A stretch of DNA of 64,000 nucleotides from Peredibacter sp045999315. Lineage in GTDB: Bacteria > Bdellovibrionota > Bacteriovoracia > Bacteriovoracales > Bacteriovoracaceae. Of the stretch, positions 8,035 through 16,477 are shown piece after piece. The notes under the pieces were generated by a model. That model saw nothing but the letters and a program-made list of their open reading frames with translations. It was not told the DNA's origin and made no database searches. The translations under genes and the position numbers were made by a program. The first letter of the stretch is position 1; the number at the start of each line of letters is the position of its first letter. The stretch is taken from assembly GCF_045999315.1 (NCBI RefSeq), contig NZ_CP174607.1, forward strand, positions 2,170,001 to 2,234,000, given 5' to 3'.

Positions 8035-8319
8035 ATGAAACTCTTACTTATGGTGTTAGTCATGCTCACATCAAATGTATATGCCCAAGGTAAAGCTGCA
8101 CCCAGTGAAAATCCCGCGAGCTCTGGCCCTTCCTATATGGAAGGTCATGCGGATGGGACTTTGGGTCCTTCGACCAAGAAAGAGAAGCAAGAAGTCCGTA
8201 AGAAAGGAGAAAGCATGGGAGGAGCGCCCAACCTTGGAGGCGGAATGGGAACTGGTACCGGAGCGGGAACCACCGTAGGAAAACCAGTTAAGATTAACGA
8301 TCAAAGAGATCGTGACTAG
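8035..8319 (+). CDS. Small exported Gly-rich protein
   Basis: A 94-aa protein with an 18-residue signal peptide (LLLMVLVMLTSNVYAQ) and a low-complexity mature part rich in Gly, Lys and Pro (GGAPNLGGGMGTGTGAGTTVG). It starts 9 bases after the DUF3618-like gene and ends 4 bases into the convergent AlkB-like gene. No family recognised. Fourth member of the membrane-stress cluster by position. Confidence 0.6.
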   Translation: MKLLLMVLVMLTSNVYAQGKAAPSENPASSGPSYMEGHADGTLGPSTKKEKQEVRKKGESMGGAPNLGGGMGTGTGAGTTVGKPVKINDQRDRD

Positions 8320-8867
8320 CTTTTCATGGTTCTCATCGTAATAGAGTAACGTTCAATTTTTACCGCTGGAATATGGTGCTGCCATTTCCAGCGGGCCTCA
8401 CCTTCCAAGATGTAACCAGAACGAGGCGCAAGTTCCATTTTGTAGTTTCCAGAATCACTTCTGAATTTCATCGTACAAGGATTTAAGAGAGATACTCCAA
8501 AAACCGATTCGAACATAGGTGCATCTCGATGCCAACCAATGGGCGCGCCTACTGGATAGTATGAGATAAGAATTTCTTTGATCTCTCCAGGGTCGATCTT
8601 TAATTTGTCAGCTGCCCGTTTAATTAAAAAATGAAGTTCTTTGGGAGCCGGGGTGGTCGGTGAAAAGGTCCGAGAATCATAGTAATAATCCATCCCGAAA
8701 TGCACCACTTTCCTCTTTGCGATTACTCCATGCATGTGGATGTTCTTCCAATCAAGAGATTGAAGGAAAGTGATGAGCTTCTTCTCTTCCTCGACAGAGA
8801 TAAATTCAGGGAAGTAGTGAAGACCTTTTGGTTGTGAATTTTCTAAAAACGAGAGTTGTTTTTGCAT
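8316..8867 (-). CDS. AlkB-like 2-oxoglutarate/Fe(II) dioxygenase
   Basis: A 183-aa protein with the AlkB-fold iron ligands: HxD in IGWHRDAPMFE and the distal His in WQHHIPAVKIERYSITMR, whose Arg residues bind 2-oxoglutarate. The LISYYPVGAPIGWHRD motif is typical of the ALKBH2/3-like short subgroup. Such enzymes remove alkyl lesions from DNA or RNA bases, releasing formaldehyde. Stand-alone gene; convergent with the Gly-rich protein gene, overlapping it by 4 bases. Confidence 0.9.
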   Translation of the reverse strand: MQKQLSFLENSQPKGLHYFPEFISVEEEKKLITFLQSLDWKNIHMHGVIAKRKVVHFGMDYYYDSRTFSPTTPAPKELHFLIKRAADKLKIDPGEIKEILISYYPVGAPIGWHRDAPMFESVFGVSLLNPCTMKFRSDSGNYKMELAPRSGYILEGEARWKWQHHIPAVKIERYSITMRTMKS

Positions 8868-8901
8868 AACAGGTTATTATACATGAAATGCAGGATGAAT
8901 T

Positions 8902-9642
8902 CTAATTACAGACCCATTCGCTTTGATTAAGAGAAATGCACTGTTTTTTGAGAGTAGGATTTACGGCAATGGAGATGGTGGCATTTTTGTAGTCAGTTAC
9001 GGTGGACCAATGGGCCTTCTTTAAAAGATCTTTATACTCAAACTTCTCTCTTGAGAGATCTAAATCGAGCTTAAAGTTTTTCCCATCAAATGAGACCCAC
9101 GGCTCTAGGGGGCGTTCCATATAATTATACTTTTGTCCATTGATGGTGGTCGTTCCATATTTCACTTCAACGTTCTTCGAGGTTTTGAAGTAAATTTTTT
9201 TGTCTTTTGAAAGAGCGCCTTTCACCGGCATGTAAGTAGAGACCAACTCTGATTCATTGGTCTTGGTGTTGTAGAAGAACACCATCAAAAGATCCGTGAA
9301 GGGACGATTGTCCTTCATAAAAAAGAAGGCGATCTCATCGTCCTTGGTGGGAATCGCCAGAAGTTTGGGACAGTAGTCATTGTAGAGCTTCAGCATGCGA
9401 TAGCGGCCCATGCCCATGTCGCGCAGATCGACTCGAGTAAGTTTGTCTTTATGTTTAAGGAAAACGATTTCGCCATACTCGTCATCTTCTGAAACCGAGT
9501 ACTGCTCAGAAGTCTTCAAGTCGATATCAATCAATTCACCCTTATATCGACAAACGTCATGGTCGCGCCGATAAGTTTTCTCTGCCTTGGCAAAGAAACT
9601 AATGATCAGCATGAAAATAACAACCAATAATTTTGTTTTCAT
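8902..9642 (-). CDS. Exported protein of unknown function
   Basis: A 246-aa protein with a signal peptide (residues 1-20, ending FFAKAEK) and a charged mature domain rich in Lys, Asp and Tyr. Three or four Cys are present, two near the C-terminus (KQCISLNQSEWVCN). No family recognised. It overlaps the upstream gene by 4 bases (ATGA-type), and belongs to a three-gene unit led by a metallo-beta-lactamase-fold protein. Confidence 0.6.
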   Translation of the reverse strand: MKTKLLVVIFMLIISFFAKAEKTYRRDHDVCRYKGELIDIDLKTSEQYSVSEDDEYGEIVFLKHKDKLTRVDLRDMGMGRYRMLKLYNDYCPKLLAIPTKDDEIAFFFMKDNRPFTDLLMVFFYNTKTNESELVSTYMPVKGALSKDKKIYFKTSKNVEVKYGTTTINGQKYNYMERPLEPWVSFDGKNFKLDLDLSREKFEYKDLLKKAHWSTVTDYKNATISIAVNPTLKKQCISLNQSEWVCN

Positions 9643-10067
9643 TGGATGATTTGTTGAACCTCTTTCTGAATCGCCATCGTGCGAGCACTTGGTCTTTCCG
9701 CAATGATTCTGATGAGAAGAGAATCATCGAAAAGTCTCCAGGCGACCTTGTCTGACATAGAAAAAGAACGTCCGCGAAGAATCACGAGACGAGTATTTCC
9801 TTTGTGAGTGAGATTTCCTTTAATTTTAAATTCAGCGGGATCACCATAGATCTCAGTGCTTTCAAAAGAGGTATCAGGAGACTCTACCTTTAAGGCAGAG
9901 TCCCTGAAATTTTCTTTGATGTCGATAAAACCGGAAGTTTCCTGATTTTGATCGAGCAAGGTGATCTTTGATTGGGAAGAGTCTACCTGAAAGAGTCCAG
10001 TAGGGAGATCGCTTTTAGCGAGGACTGGTAAACTCATTATTAGTAGCGACAGGACAAAAGCTTTCAT
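9639..10067 (-). CDS. Exported protein of unknown function
   Basis: A 142-aa protein with a signal peptide (residues 1-17, LPVLAKS). The following LPTGLFQVDSSQSKITL and the beta-rich remainder faintly recall YceI-like periplasmic proteins, but the match is not strong enough to assign. It overlaps both neighbours by 4 bases, so it is co-translated with the upstream MBL-fold gene and the downstream exported protein. Confidence 0.6.
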   Translation of the reverse strand: MKAFVLSLLIMSLPVLAKSDLPTGLFQVDSSQSKITLLDQNQETSGFIDIKENFRDSALKVESPDTSFESTEIYGDPAEFKIKGNLTHKGNTRLVILRGRSFSMSDKVAWRLFDDSLLIRIIAERPSARTMAIQKEVQQIIQ

Positions 10068-11191
10068 TTCGCGAGCTCCGGAACTAGTTTCATGCCAAGC
10101 TTTTGGTCCTGGGCCTGATTAATTGTTGGAAGTGGTTCCCACCATGGTTTGTTTTCATGTGGGCGGCCAGTGTCTACAATTTCACCCAATTTAGGAGTGA
10201 AAATCGGAATGTCCCATGCTTTCGCAATTTGATAAGTGCGATGAATGGGTTCAGTCCAGTGATGAAGAGAAAGATCAAACATTCCCCAGTGAACTGGGAC
10301 AAGTGCTTTTGCATCGACATCAATCATGGCCTGAAGAGATTCTTCGGGTTGCATATGAACATCCGGCCAGCGTTCGTTGTATTGGCCATTTTCTATAAAG
10401 GCGAGATCGAATGGCCCGAATCGTTTACCGATTTCTTTAAAGTGATCTCCGTAACCAGAGTCACCGGAGTAGAAAATTTTATCGTGTTTCCCTTGGATCA
10501 CCCAAGAGGCCCAAAGAGTTTTATTGCGATCAAAAAGTCCACGCCCTGAAAAGTGGCGAGCGGGAGCGGCAGTGAATTTAATCCCACCTTGAGAAATAGA
10601 TTCGCCCCAGTTGAGTTCCACAATGTTCACGGGCCTCACTTCCCATTCAAGAAGATGATCGCCCACACCAATGGGAACAATAAACTCCACGTTTTTGTCC
10701 GCGAAGTACTTCACAGTTGATTTATCTAAATGATCGTAATGATCGTGAGAAATAAGGATGGCATCAATTTTAGGCAGTTCTTCTAATTTAAGAACTGGTG
10801 GTTGGAACCGAGTCACCAGGAAATCAAAAGGAGAAGCTGATTTCCCGAAGACCGGATCAATCAAGATGATTTTTCCATCCAGATTAAGCAGAAGAGTTGA
10901 GTGGCCAAACCACACAAACTTCACAAAATCTGACGGCTTTAAAAATTCGTTCATGTCGGGTTTAACTTCCGGGAGTTTTGTTTTCGGGGCCCGGGTCGAT
11001 TTTTCGAGGAAGACTTTCTTCATAATAGAGAGAGTCTCAAGGAAACCCATTTTATTGACTTTATTATCTTTGGCCGGAAGGTTCATGAATTCGCCGGCTT
11101 CTATCGAATAGTTTGTAGGCTTCTGACTAGGCATACATTCTCCAAGTAGAGGAACAAGTAACAGTAATACAGCAAGTAGATACTGGATCAT
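10064..11191 (-). CDS. Exported metallo-beta-lactamase-fold hydrolase (RomA/NAPE-PLD-like)
   Basis: A 375-aa protein with an N-terminal hydrophobic signal, then an MBL domain: FGHSTLLLNLDGKIILIDP, the zinc motif SHDHYDHLD, YSGDSGYGDHF and VPVHWGMFDLSLHHW. This is the UlaG/RomA/NAPE-PLD-type layout, acting on phospholipid-like or other esters. The signal sequence suggests periplasmic or membrane-attached location. It heads a three-gene unit on the minus strand and is divergent from a TetR regulator. The gap between them holds imperfect TGACA/TGTCA repeats, so TetR control is likely. Confidence 0.85.
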   Translation of the reverse strand: MIQYLLAVLLLLVPLLGECMPSQKPTNYSIEAGEFMNLPAKDNKVNKMGFLETLSIMKKVFLEKSTRAPKTKLPEVKPDMNEFLKPSDFVKFVWFGHSTLLLNLDGKIILIDPVFGKSASPFDFLVTRFQPPVLKLEELPKIDAILISHDHYDHLDKSTVKYFADKNVEFIVPIGVGDHLLEWEVRPVNIVELNWGESISQGGIKFTAAPARHFSGRGLFDRNKTLWASWVIQGKHDKIFYSGDSGYGDHFKEIGKRFGPFDLAFIENGQYNERWPDVHMQPEESLQAMIDVDAKALVPVHWGMFDLSLHHWTEPIHRTYQIAKAWDIPIFTPKLGEIVDTGRPHENKPWWEPLPTINQAQDQKLGMKLVPELAK

Positions 11192-11201
11192 GGGTTACAT
11201 T

Positions 11202-11275
11202 TTGACACAATTTCTATATTTTGTCAATTTGTCTAAGCTCTCGTAAGTTGACACTTTTTACAAATAATGTCACAA
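11202..11275. promoter_or_regulatory. Divergent promoter region with two TGACA-TGTCA inverted repeats
   Basis: The gap between the MBL-fold gene and the TetR gene is AT-rich and holds two imperfect inverted repeats: TTGACA...TTGTCAA at 11202-11227 and TTGACAC...TGTCACAA at 11248-11275. Repeats of this spacing at a divergent tetR promoter are typical TetR operators. The TTGACA elements may also be -35 boxes. Assignment is by position and symmetry only. Confidence 0.5.
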
Positions 11276-11282
11276 TTCCCTC

Positions 11283-11822
11283 ATGGCAAAGAAAACGACA
11301 ATCAACATTGAAGAACGTAAGAAGGACATCCTGGATGCCGCTCTTCACTGCTTTTTAAATTTCGGTTACGCCAAGACTTCCATGGATGATGTCGCTAAGA
11401 AGGCGGGGATTTCCCGTCCGCTCATCTATTTAAAGTTTAAAAACAAAGAAGACCTTCTATTAGGTCTGTTCGATTACGTGATGGAAGGACGTTTGGAAGA
11501 GGCCGAAAAGGTCGCTGCTCAAAAAGACCTTTCTAAGAAAGAAAAGCTTTGGAAGATGCTTGAGATCATCAAGGTCGAGCCTTGGGGCAAGATCTCGGGT
11601 TGTCCGATGTCTCAGGAATTTTTTAATACTTGCTGTGATATGGATGAAAAGAACTTCGAGAAGTTCGAAAAAACCAAGCACAAAATCCTGACCGATATTT
11701 TAGGCGATAAGTTCGAGGCCGAAGTCTTTATGATGGCCTCTGATGGTCTTTTAGAAGACGTGCCGAACTGTACAGTGTTAAAGAAGCGCCTTGAAGTTCT
11801 GATCGATAAATTCGGAAAATAA
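11283..11822 (+). CDS. TetR/AcrR family transcriptional regulator
   Basis: A 179-aa protein with the TetR helix-turn-helix at residues 12-58: ILDAALHCFLNFGYAKTSMD, then DVAKKAGISRPLIYLKFKNKEDLL. The C-terminal ligand domain is family-typical in size and has several Cys, including CPMSQEFFNTCCDMDE. It probably represses the divergent MBL-fold operon and itself. Its stop abuts the stop of the convergent TonB receptor gene with no gap. Confidence 0.9.
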   Translation: MAKKTTINIEERKKDILDAALHCFLNFGYAKTSMDDVAKKAGISRPLIYLKFKNKEDLLLGLFDYVMEGRLEEAEKVAAQKDLSKKEKLWKMLEIIKVEPWGKISGCPMSQEFFNTCCDMDEKNFEKFEKTKHKILTDILGDKFEAEVFMMASDGLLEDVPNCTVLKKRLEVLIDKFGK

Positions 11823-13748
11823 TTACAACGAAAAGTTCGCATTGATGAAGGCCATTCTGCCTGGGCTCGGGAAACCGTCCGCCAGGTAGTAGCTTTTATC
11901 TGTGAGATTATTCACGCCCGCTTCAAGGGTGGTGTGAGGGTTAAGGTTGTAACTCGCTTTCAAATTATAAATCGTGAAACCTGAAAGCTCTTTGGTGTTC
12001 GAAGTCCAGCGACGAGAGTTGTATTCCACGAAAGGAATGATCGCGAGCTTCTGAATCGGACGATAAGTCGCATTTCCAATCGCCTTGTGGCGAGGAATAT
12101 CAATGATCTTGATATCAGGGTCCTTGATATTCTTCACGTATGTGTAGGTATAGTTCCCACCAAATTCGAACTTATTCACGCGCACACTATTAAATCCTAA
12201 TTCCATTCCATAGAGACGAACTTTATCAATGTTCTGCATTTGAGAAAGAGGTCCCACTGCATTCACCACAGTTTGAATCTTGTCGGTGATGTCACTATAA
12301 AAGATGGCGATCTCTGATTGTCCCATACCGAAGGTGCGGCCTTTGTGACCGATCTCAAGATTAAGAGACTGCTCGGCCGAAAGCCCTGGGTTTTCAACGA
12401 AAGTTCCTAAGCGCTGCGAGTAGCGATCTTTCATTGTCGGCATACGAGTCTTCTTCGCTGCTGTGGCGTAAATTTGCGAGCTTTGAGTATGATCGAAGAA
12501 GAGTCCCGCTTGATAATCGTTGGCGGACTGAGCGTGAGGAAGAGTATAGGGATTTCCTGCACTATAAACTTCATTCGGTTTTAGAGTGTGATGAGAGTAG
12601 CCCAATGTCAGGGAGAGATTGGATTTGAGCTTTATGTCGTCTTCAACGCCTAAGGAATAAAGTTCGTCTTTAAAGAAAGTGCTCTTTGCTCCATTGGCAT
12701 CAAACTCACGGTGCTCATCTAATTTATACAGCGGCACGAGACTGATGGTTTGATTTTCCAGGCGGTAAGTTTCAAGGGAGAGTGAACCACCGATGGTGCG
12801 GTCATGATAAACGCTCTTACCGGTCGAAATACTGCCAGGGCCACTTGGTTTAATGGTGGTGTAGGAGTTATCGGTATAAGAAACAATCTTATTATCAAAC
12901 TGATCTTGATAAAGACGCGCTTTCAGAATTTCTTTTTGAGTTAGCACCGTTTGGGAAACAAAGTAGAGACTTTGTTTGTTCCAATATGGCCACTGCCAGT
13001 AGCGCACTTTCGTTGGATCTTCTGAAGGTGGCTGGCCTTTCTCACCATTTTGAATGTAGTAGCTAAGTGCGTACTCATCACCTTCACGAGGAGTGAGACC
13101 AAGTTTCACTGAGAGCTTGCCGTCTTTCCGGTAAGAGTTGTCGCGATGATCTCCACCTGAAATGGGGAAGTAGTCGCTATCAATATAAGAAGCTCCAGAT
13201 TGGAGATACCATTTTCCTTGATTGGTTCCAACATTCGCGAATCCTCGGTACTCATCTCCAGTTCCACCACCTAAGGAGGCATCTGCTTCTAGGGCCTTGG
13301 TTGGTCTTTTAGAAACAAGATTGATCGCTCCCCCTAATGTGTTCGGGCCATAGGCCACGGAACTAAAACCTTTCGCGACTTGAATGGAGGCCAGATCTGC
13401 GGTGGTGAAGCGATTAAAATCCACATAGCCATCAAAAGGAACGTAGACTGGAATCCCGTCAATAAAGAGCGGAACTTGGCGTGAATCAAAACCACGAACT
13501 GAAATGATTTTTTCATTTCGTGCGTTGGTTGAAAGGGTCACACCGGAGAGAAGGTCTAAAGCGTCGCCCACATTGTTACGGTTGTATTTGAGAATGTCGT
13601 CGCGCTTAACCGCCGAGCCCACTTGCGAGGACATCATTTGACCGATCTCGGACCTGCGGGCCACCACATCAATTTTTCCCAACGTGAATTCATCAGAAGC
13701 TATGGCCCCAAAGGAGAAGAGTGTCAGAATAATTAATGCGGATTTCAT
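11823..13748 (-). CDS. TonB-dependent outer-membrane receptor
   Basis: A 641-aa protein with signal peptide, a plug domain (DVVARRSEIGQMMSSQVGSAVKRDD onward, RGFDSRQVPLFIDGIPVYVP, VAYGPNTLGGAINLVSKRP) and a beta-barrel ending AFINANFSL with terminal aromatic-type residue pattern. A TonB box may lie in FTLGKIDVVARR near the mature N-terminus. It imports a siderophore, vitamin or other large ligand energised by TonB; the ligand cannot be told. No transporter genes are adjacent and no Fur box or cobalamin riboswitch was seen upstream. Convergent with the TetR gene. Confidence 0.92.
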   Translation of the reverse strand: MKSALIILTLFSFGAIASDEFTLGKIDVVARRSEIGQMMSSQVGSAVKRDDILKYNRNNVGDALDLLSGVTLSTNARNEKIISVRGFDSRQVPLFIDGIPVYVPFDGYVDFNRFTTADLASIQVAKGFSSVAYGPNTLGGAINLVSKRPTKALEADASLGGGTGDEYRGFANVGTNQGKWYLQSGASYIDSDYFPISGGDHRDNSYRKDGKLSVKLGLTPREGDEYALSYYIQNGEKGQPPSEDPTKVRYWQWPYWNKQSLYFVSQTVLTQKEILKARLYQDQFDNKIVSYTDNSYTTIKPSGPGSISTGKSVYHDRTIGGSLSLETYRLENQTISLVPLYKLDEHREFDANGAKSTFFKDELYSLGVEDDIKLKSNLSLTLGYSHHTLKPNEVYSAGNPYTLPHAQSANDYQAGLFFDHTQSSQIYATAAKKTRMPTMKDRYSQRLGTFVENPGLSAEQSLNLEIGHKGRTFGMGQSEIAIFYSDITDKIQTVVNAVGPLSQMQNIDKVRLYGMELGFNSVRVNKFEFGGNYTYTYVKNIKDPDIKIIDIPRHKAIGNATYRPIQKLAIIPFVEYNSRRWTSNTKELSGFTIYNLKASYNLNPHTTLEAGVNNLTDKSYYLADGFPSPGRMAFINANFSL

Positions 13749-13816
13749 AATGCGGTTGTATCACAGAGTTTGCGACATGTCTTTTTAGAGTGAGGAGGTT
13801 GGAATAGGCTTTCTGC

Positions 13817-14620
13817 ATGAAAGTGAAGCCGCTGTTCTTCCTTTTATCCTTCCTTCTCTTCCAAATCTCTTGCTCTAAGAGTTCTTCATCAAATAGACGG
13901 GAAACCACCATCCGGGACGAGCAGATCAATGAGATCATGGATAATCAGAATTTTGATTGTGCTTCTATTAATGGTAAAGCATGTCCGGATGGAGTGGTAA
14001 GGCTCTTGATTGTGAATCCAGAGAATGAAGACCAATCAGCGGTGTGCTCGGGTTTTATGATTGGAACTAATCGTTTAGTGACCAACTATCACTGCCTGTC
14101 GACCGCCGCTCAATGCAATAATACTTACATCGCAATTTACACAGGCAATAGTTATACCAAAACTCGTTGTAGTTCAATTGTTCGAAGTGAGCAGGATGTG
14201 GCGAATCCGAATGATCCAACCCGAGCGATTGATTACACAGTTCTTGAAACAGTCGATGCCTATACGGGAGCGAGTTTTCCGCTTTCTCATGATGATGCCG
14301 ATATAGGGGATGAAATTCATGTATGGGTGGTGGATCACACTGGACTTGATGCTATTCCTCCGAATCTCACGGATTCGCGTATCACTGAGTTTGAGTGTGA
14401 GGTGATGGATAGTGCGAGAGCATCGCTTGTGATGCAGAATTGTCCCATCATTAGTGGGAACTCCGGTAGTCCGGCCCTTAACACCCGAGGGGACGTTGTG
14501 GGAGTGGTGTGGGGTGGAACCGCAACTTTTAGTTCAAGCTTAGATCTCACGTTCAGGCGCCAGCTTAATGAGTTTGGGCTTGCGACTGAGGTGAAGTATT
14601 TTAGTGACCTTGCTCCGTGA
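13817..14620 (+). CDS. Trypsin-like serine protease lipoprotein
   Basis: A 267-aa protein with a lipoprotein signal (LLFQISC lipobox near residue 19). The chymotrypsin-fold triad is visible: His in LVTNYHCLS, Asp in RAIDYTVLE and Ser in ISGNSGSPALN. The last resembles V8-like and trypsin-like peptidases of Bdellovibrio-type bacteria. Expected at the outer membrane or periplasm, with proteolytic function. It overlaps the convergent esterase gene by about 20 bases. Divergent from the TonB receptor gene, with about 68 bases between. Confidence 0.85.
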   Translation: MKVKPLFFLLSFLLFQISCSKSSSSNRRETTIRDEQINEIMDNQNFDCASINGKACPDGVVRLLIVNPENEDQSAVCSGFMIGTNRLVTNYHCLSTAAQCNNTYIAIYTGNSYTKTRCSSIVRSEQDVANPNDPTRAIDYTVLETVDAYTGASFPLSHDDADIGDEIHVWVVDHTGLDAIPPNLTDSRITEFECEVMDSARASLVMQNCPIISGNSGSPALNTRGDVVGVVWGGTATFSSSLDLTFRRQLNEFGLATEVKYFSDLAP

Positions 14621-15578
14621 AGAAACTCCAGATGGTATCTGTCGCTGAGATCGCATCAGTCGGACGAGGGCCAACTCCACGAGGCTTCATGCCACCGGGC
14701 CAAGAGTGACCACCTTTCTCAGTCACACACAATTTAACACTTACATTGTTTTTGCATTCTAAGTACTGATCGCAATAAGCACCACTCGAGGCCAGCACAC
14801 GTTTAGGTTTAGGATTGCATTCATTGAACTTTACCCATTTCTCAATCGTTGATGGCACCGAGATGAAATTTGTGACCTTGGTTTTGTCTTGGAAAGCATC
14901 TTCACCAGCGCCACCGTTAAAGAGCACGTGAGTGTCGTCTTTGGCGTGAATGTGAATCACCGAGACTGGATTCTTGGGAGTACAGGTTGTGGTGTTGTCA
15001 GTTCCAGCCACGGCACCAATGCCGGTGATCACGTCGGAGAGTTCGCAGGCCAAGCGATAGGACATCATCGCTCCGTTAGACATACCGATGGAGTAGATGC
15101 GTTTTGAGTCGATGTTGTATTTGGCTGAGACTTCTTGAATGAGGGCCTTGATGAAGCCAACGTCATCTGAGTTCAAGTCGCTCGCATCTCCGCAGCAGTT
15201 GCCAGCGTTCCAGGTGGCGAACTTCCCTGATGGAAACTTAGAATAACCATTAGGGAAGAGGGCGATGAAGCCTTCTTTTTCGGATTTAGAGAGGACTTTA
15301 TAAAAGCGATCCGCCGCTTGAATTTCCATATTGCCGCCTCCACCGTGAAGAGCGAGGAGGAGTGGAGTTGCTTTCGTTTTATCGTAGGACTTAGGGACGT
15401 TGATGATGTAGTAGCGATCTTTGTCCCCGACTTTGATGGCACGAAGGTTTTCGGTGAGTTTTGGGGCCTCACCTTGCATTTCCCGGTTGAGCCAGCGCTC
15501 GCGGATTTTGTCGCGAAATGGTCCAGCAAAAAGGTTCATCGAGAGGGAAAGTAGGGTAAAGGTCGTTATGATTTTCAT
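14601..15578 (-). CDS. Secreted PHB-depolymerase/feruloyl-esterase-like hydrolase (LpqC family)
   Basis: A 325-aa alpha/beta hydrolase. ATG 15578 gives a signal peptide (MKIITTFTLLSLSMNLFAG); longer in-frame starts would run into the tmRNA gene and are rejected. Motifs: oxyanion LLLALHGGGGN, nucleophile GMSNGAMMSY (GxSxG), and catalytic His in KGGHSWPGG. Several Cys (GNCCGD, CDQYLEC) suggest disulfides in an exported enzyme. The family cleaves short polyesters or carbohydrate esters. Divergent from ssrA; overlaps the serine protease gene tail. Confidence 0.87.
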   Translation of the reverse strand: MKIITTFTLLSLSMNLFAGPFRDKIRERWLNREMQGEAPKLTENLRAIKVGDKDRYYIINVPKSYDKTKATPLLLALHGGGGNMEIQAADRFYKVLSKSEKEGFIALFPNGYSKFPSGKFATWNAGNCCGDASDLNSDDVGFIKALIQEVSAKYNIDSKRIYSIGMSNGAMMSYRLACELSDVITGIGAVAGTDNTTTCTPKNPVSVIHIHAKDDTHVLFNGGAGEDAFQDKTKVTNFISVPSTIEKWVKFNECNPKPKRVLASSGAYCDQYLECKNNVSVKLCVTEKGGHSWPGGMKPRGVGPRPTDAISATDTIWSFFTEQGH

Positions 15579-15645
15579 AATAATAGCTTCGGTGAGAGTG
15601 AAAATAGAGGCAATAGGAATTTGAGCAAACTGTTTCGGGCTTATC

Positions 15646-15674
15646 TTGTGAGACCTATTGCGTTGTGATATAGT
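15646..15674 (+). promoter_or_regulatory. Predicted promoter of ssrA
   Basis: TTGTGA (15646-15651) and TATAGT (15669-15674) are separated by 17 bases, a good sigma-70-type match. Transcription would begin near 15681, a few bases before the mature tmRNA 5' end at 15689, leaving a short leader for RNase P to remove. Confidence 0.6.
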
Positions 15675-15688
15675 GATTTTACTTATCC

Positions 15689-16056
15689 GGGGGTGCCCAG
15701 GTTTCGACGGGGGACTAGAAGGATTGAGTGCGTGCAGAGGTTGATCGACAGGCCTCTTCAAAAGTCGATCACATGTTAATCGGCAACGATTACGCAATGG
15801 CTGCTTAATTAGAACTAAGTTTTAATTAACGTCTGAGGGGCCAGCACCGATAACAAAAAGCTGGTAAAGAGGTTGGGTGAAACCTCGGAAATATAAATCA
15901 CCGGGAGATTTGGCGTGAAACTCCTTAAAAACAACGACTGTCTGCTGGTTCAGTAAAGATCAGAAATAGTATCAGTACTAACTTACTGAAGACGCACGTG
16001 GGACTCTCTACTGGAAGGTCTTTCGGACGTGGGTTCGATTCCCACCACCTCCACCA
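15689..16056 (+). ncRNA. ssrA: Transfer-messenger RNA (tmRNA)
   Basis: The 5' GGGGGTG pairs with CACCTCC before the encoded ACCA 3' end, forming the 7-bp acceptor stem. The conserved start GGGGGTGCCCAGGTTTCGAC and the T-arm GTGGGTTCGATTCCCAC are present. The tag frame at 15782-15808 reads GNDYAMAA followed by TAA, after the resume region. tmRNA rescues stalled ribosomes with SmpB and marks the incomplete protein for proteolysis. The 3' end of ssrA is a common integration site, and an accessory island begins shortly downstream. Confidence 0.95.
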
Positions 16057-16065
16057 ACGAATCGA

Positions 16066-16102
16066 ATAAAAAAGGCTAGCAGCAATGCTGGCCTTTTTTA
16101 TT
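16066..16102 (+). terminator. Rho-independent terminator of ssrA
   Basis: An A-rich stretch, GGCTAGCA, a GCAA loop and TGCTGGCC form a stem with one G-T pair, followed by a run of six T. It lies 10 bases after the tmRNA 3' end. Confidence 0.85.
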
Positions 16103-16190
16103 TGAGTCGTAGTGAAGAGAAGGTTGGATGAGAAGGCACAAGGTTCGAAGATGAGGGCTGGATGCCCGAGGCTGCGAGTGTATGGTAAGC

Positions 16191-16225
16191 TGGGGTCGGC
16201 GGTTCAATTCCGCCGGTCGCTACCA
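16191..16225 (+). other. tRNA 3'-half-like fragment (possible attachment-site remnant)
   Basis: Bases 16198-16214 form a perfect T-arm: GGCGG, loop TTCAATT, CCGCC. They are followed by seven acceptor bases GGTCGCT, a discriminator A and CCA. The matching 5' acceptor strand (AGCGACC or a G-U variant) and a recognisable anticodon arm were not found in the roughly 100 bases upstream, so this appears to be only the 3' part of a tRNA. Such fragments are typical leftovers of integration into tRNA genes. It marks the left side of the accessory island. Confidence 0.55.
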
Positions 16226-16336
16226 TCTGAGCTTTTCCTCATTCAATCTCACTGATTTTCACTTTTCTCCCTTATTGATTGGGGATGAGAGGATTTCATG
16301 TCTCACAGATAAGCACCCAGGTGGTGTTCTGGTTAA

Positions 16337-16477
16337 TTTGTAGGCTTCAAAGAGATTTGGTCTAAAGATATCACCAAGGCTATTGGAGGTAGTGCTAGGT
16401 ATATTTCTCAGGTAGAGAATGGAAGAAAGCATTACCAAAATTTAGGACTCAGAGATATATACGTTTGGATGCGCTAA
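16337..16477 (+). pseudogene. Remnant of an XRE-family helix-turn-helix regulator
   Basis: A 46-codon open stretch with no start codon contains DITKAIGGSARYISQVENGR, the core of an XRE/Cro HTH where YISQVENGR is the recognition helix and following turn. It is preceded directly by TAA and ends at TAA 16475-16477. The rest of the gene is missing. XRE regulators commonly sit beside phage, toxin-antitoxin or restriction genes, so this is probably a decayed part of the island. Confidence 0.5.

Noticed and set aside
13749..13816. Cobalamin riboswitch or Fur box before the TonB receptor
   Set aside because: The 68-base gap is too short for a riboswitch and shows no Fur-like palindrome.
15579..15797. 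N-terminal extension of the secreted esterase by 73 codons
   Set aside because: It runs into the ssrA gene and its promoter, and ATG 15578 already gives a perfect signal peptide.
16120..16225. Complete tRNA gene
   Set aside because: Only the T-arm and the 3' acceptor strand are present; no 5' acceptor strand or clear anticodon arm could be made to fit.
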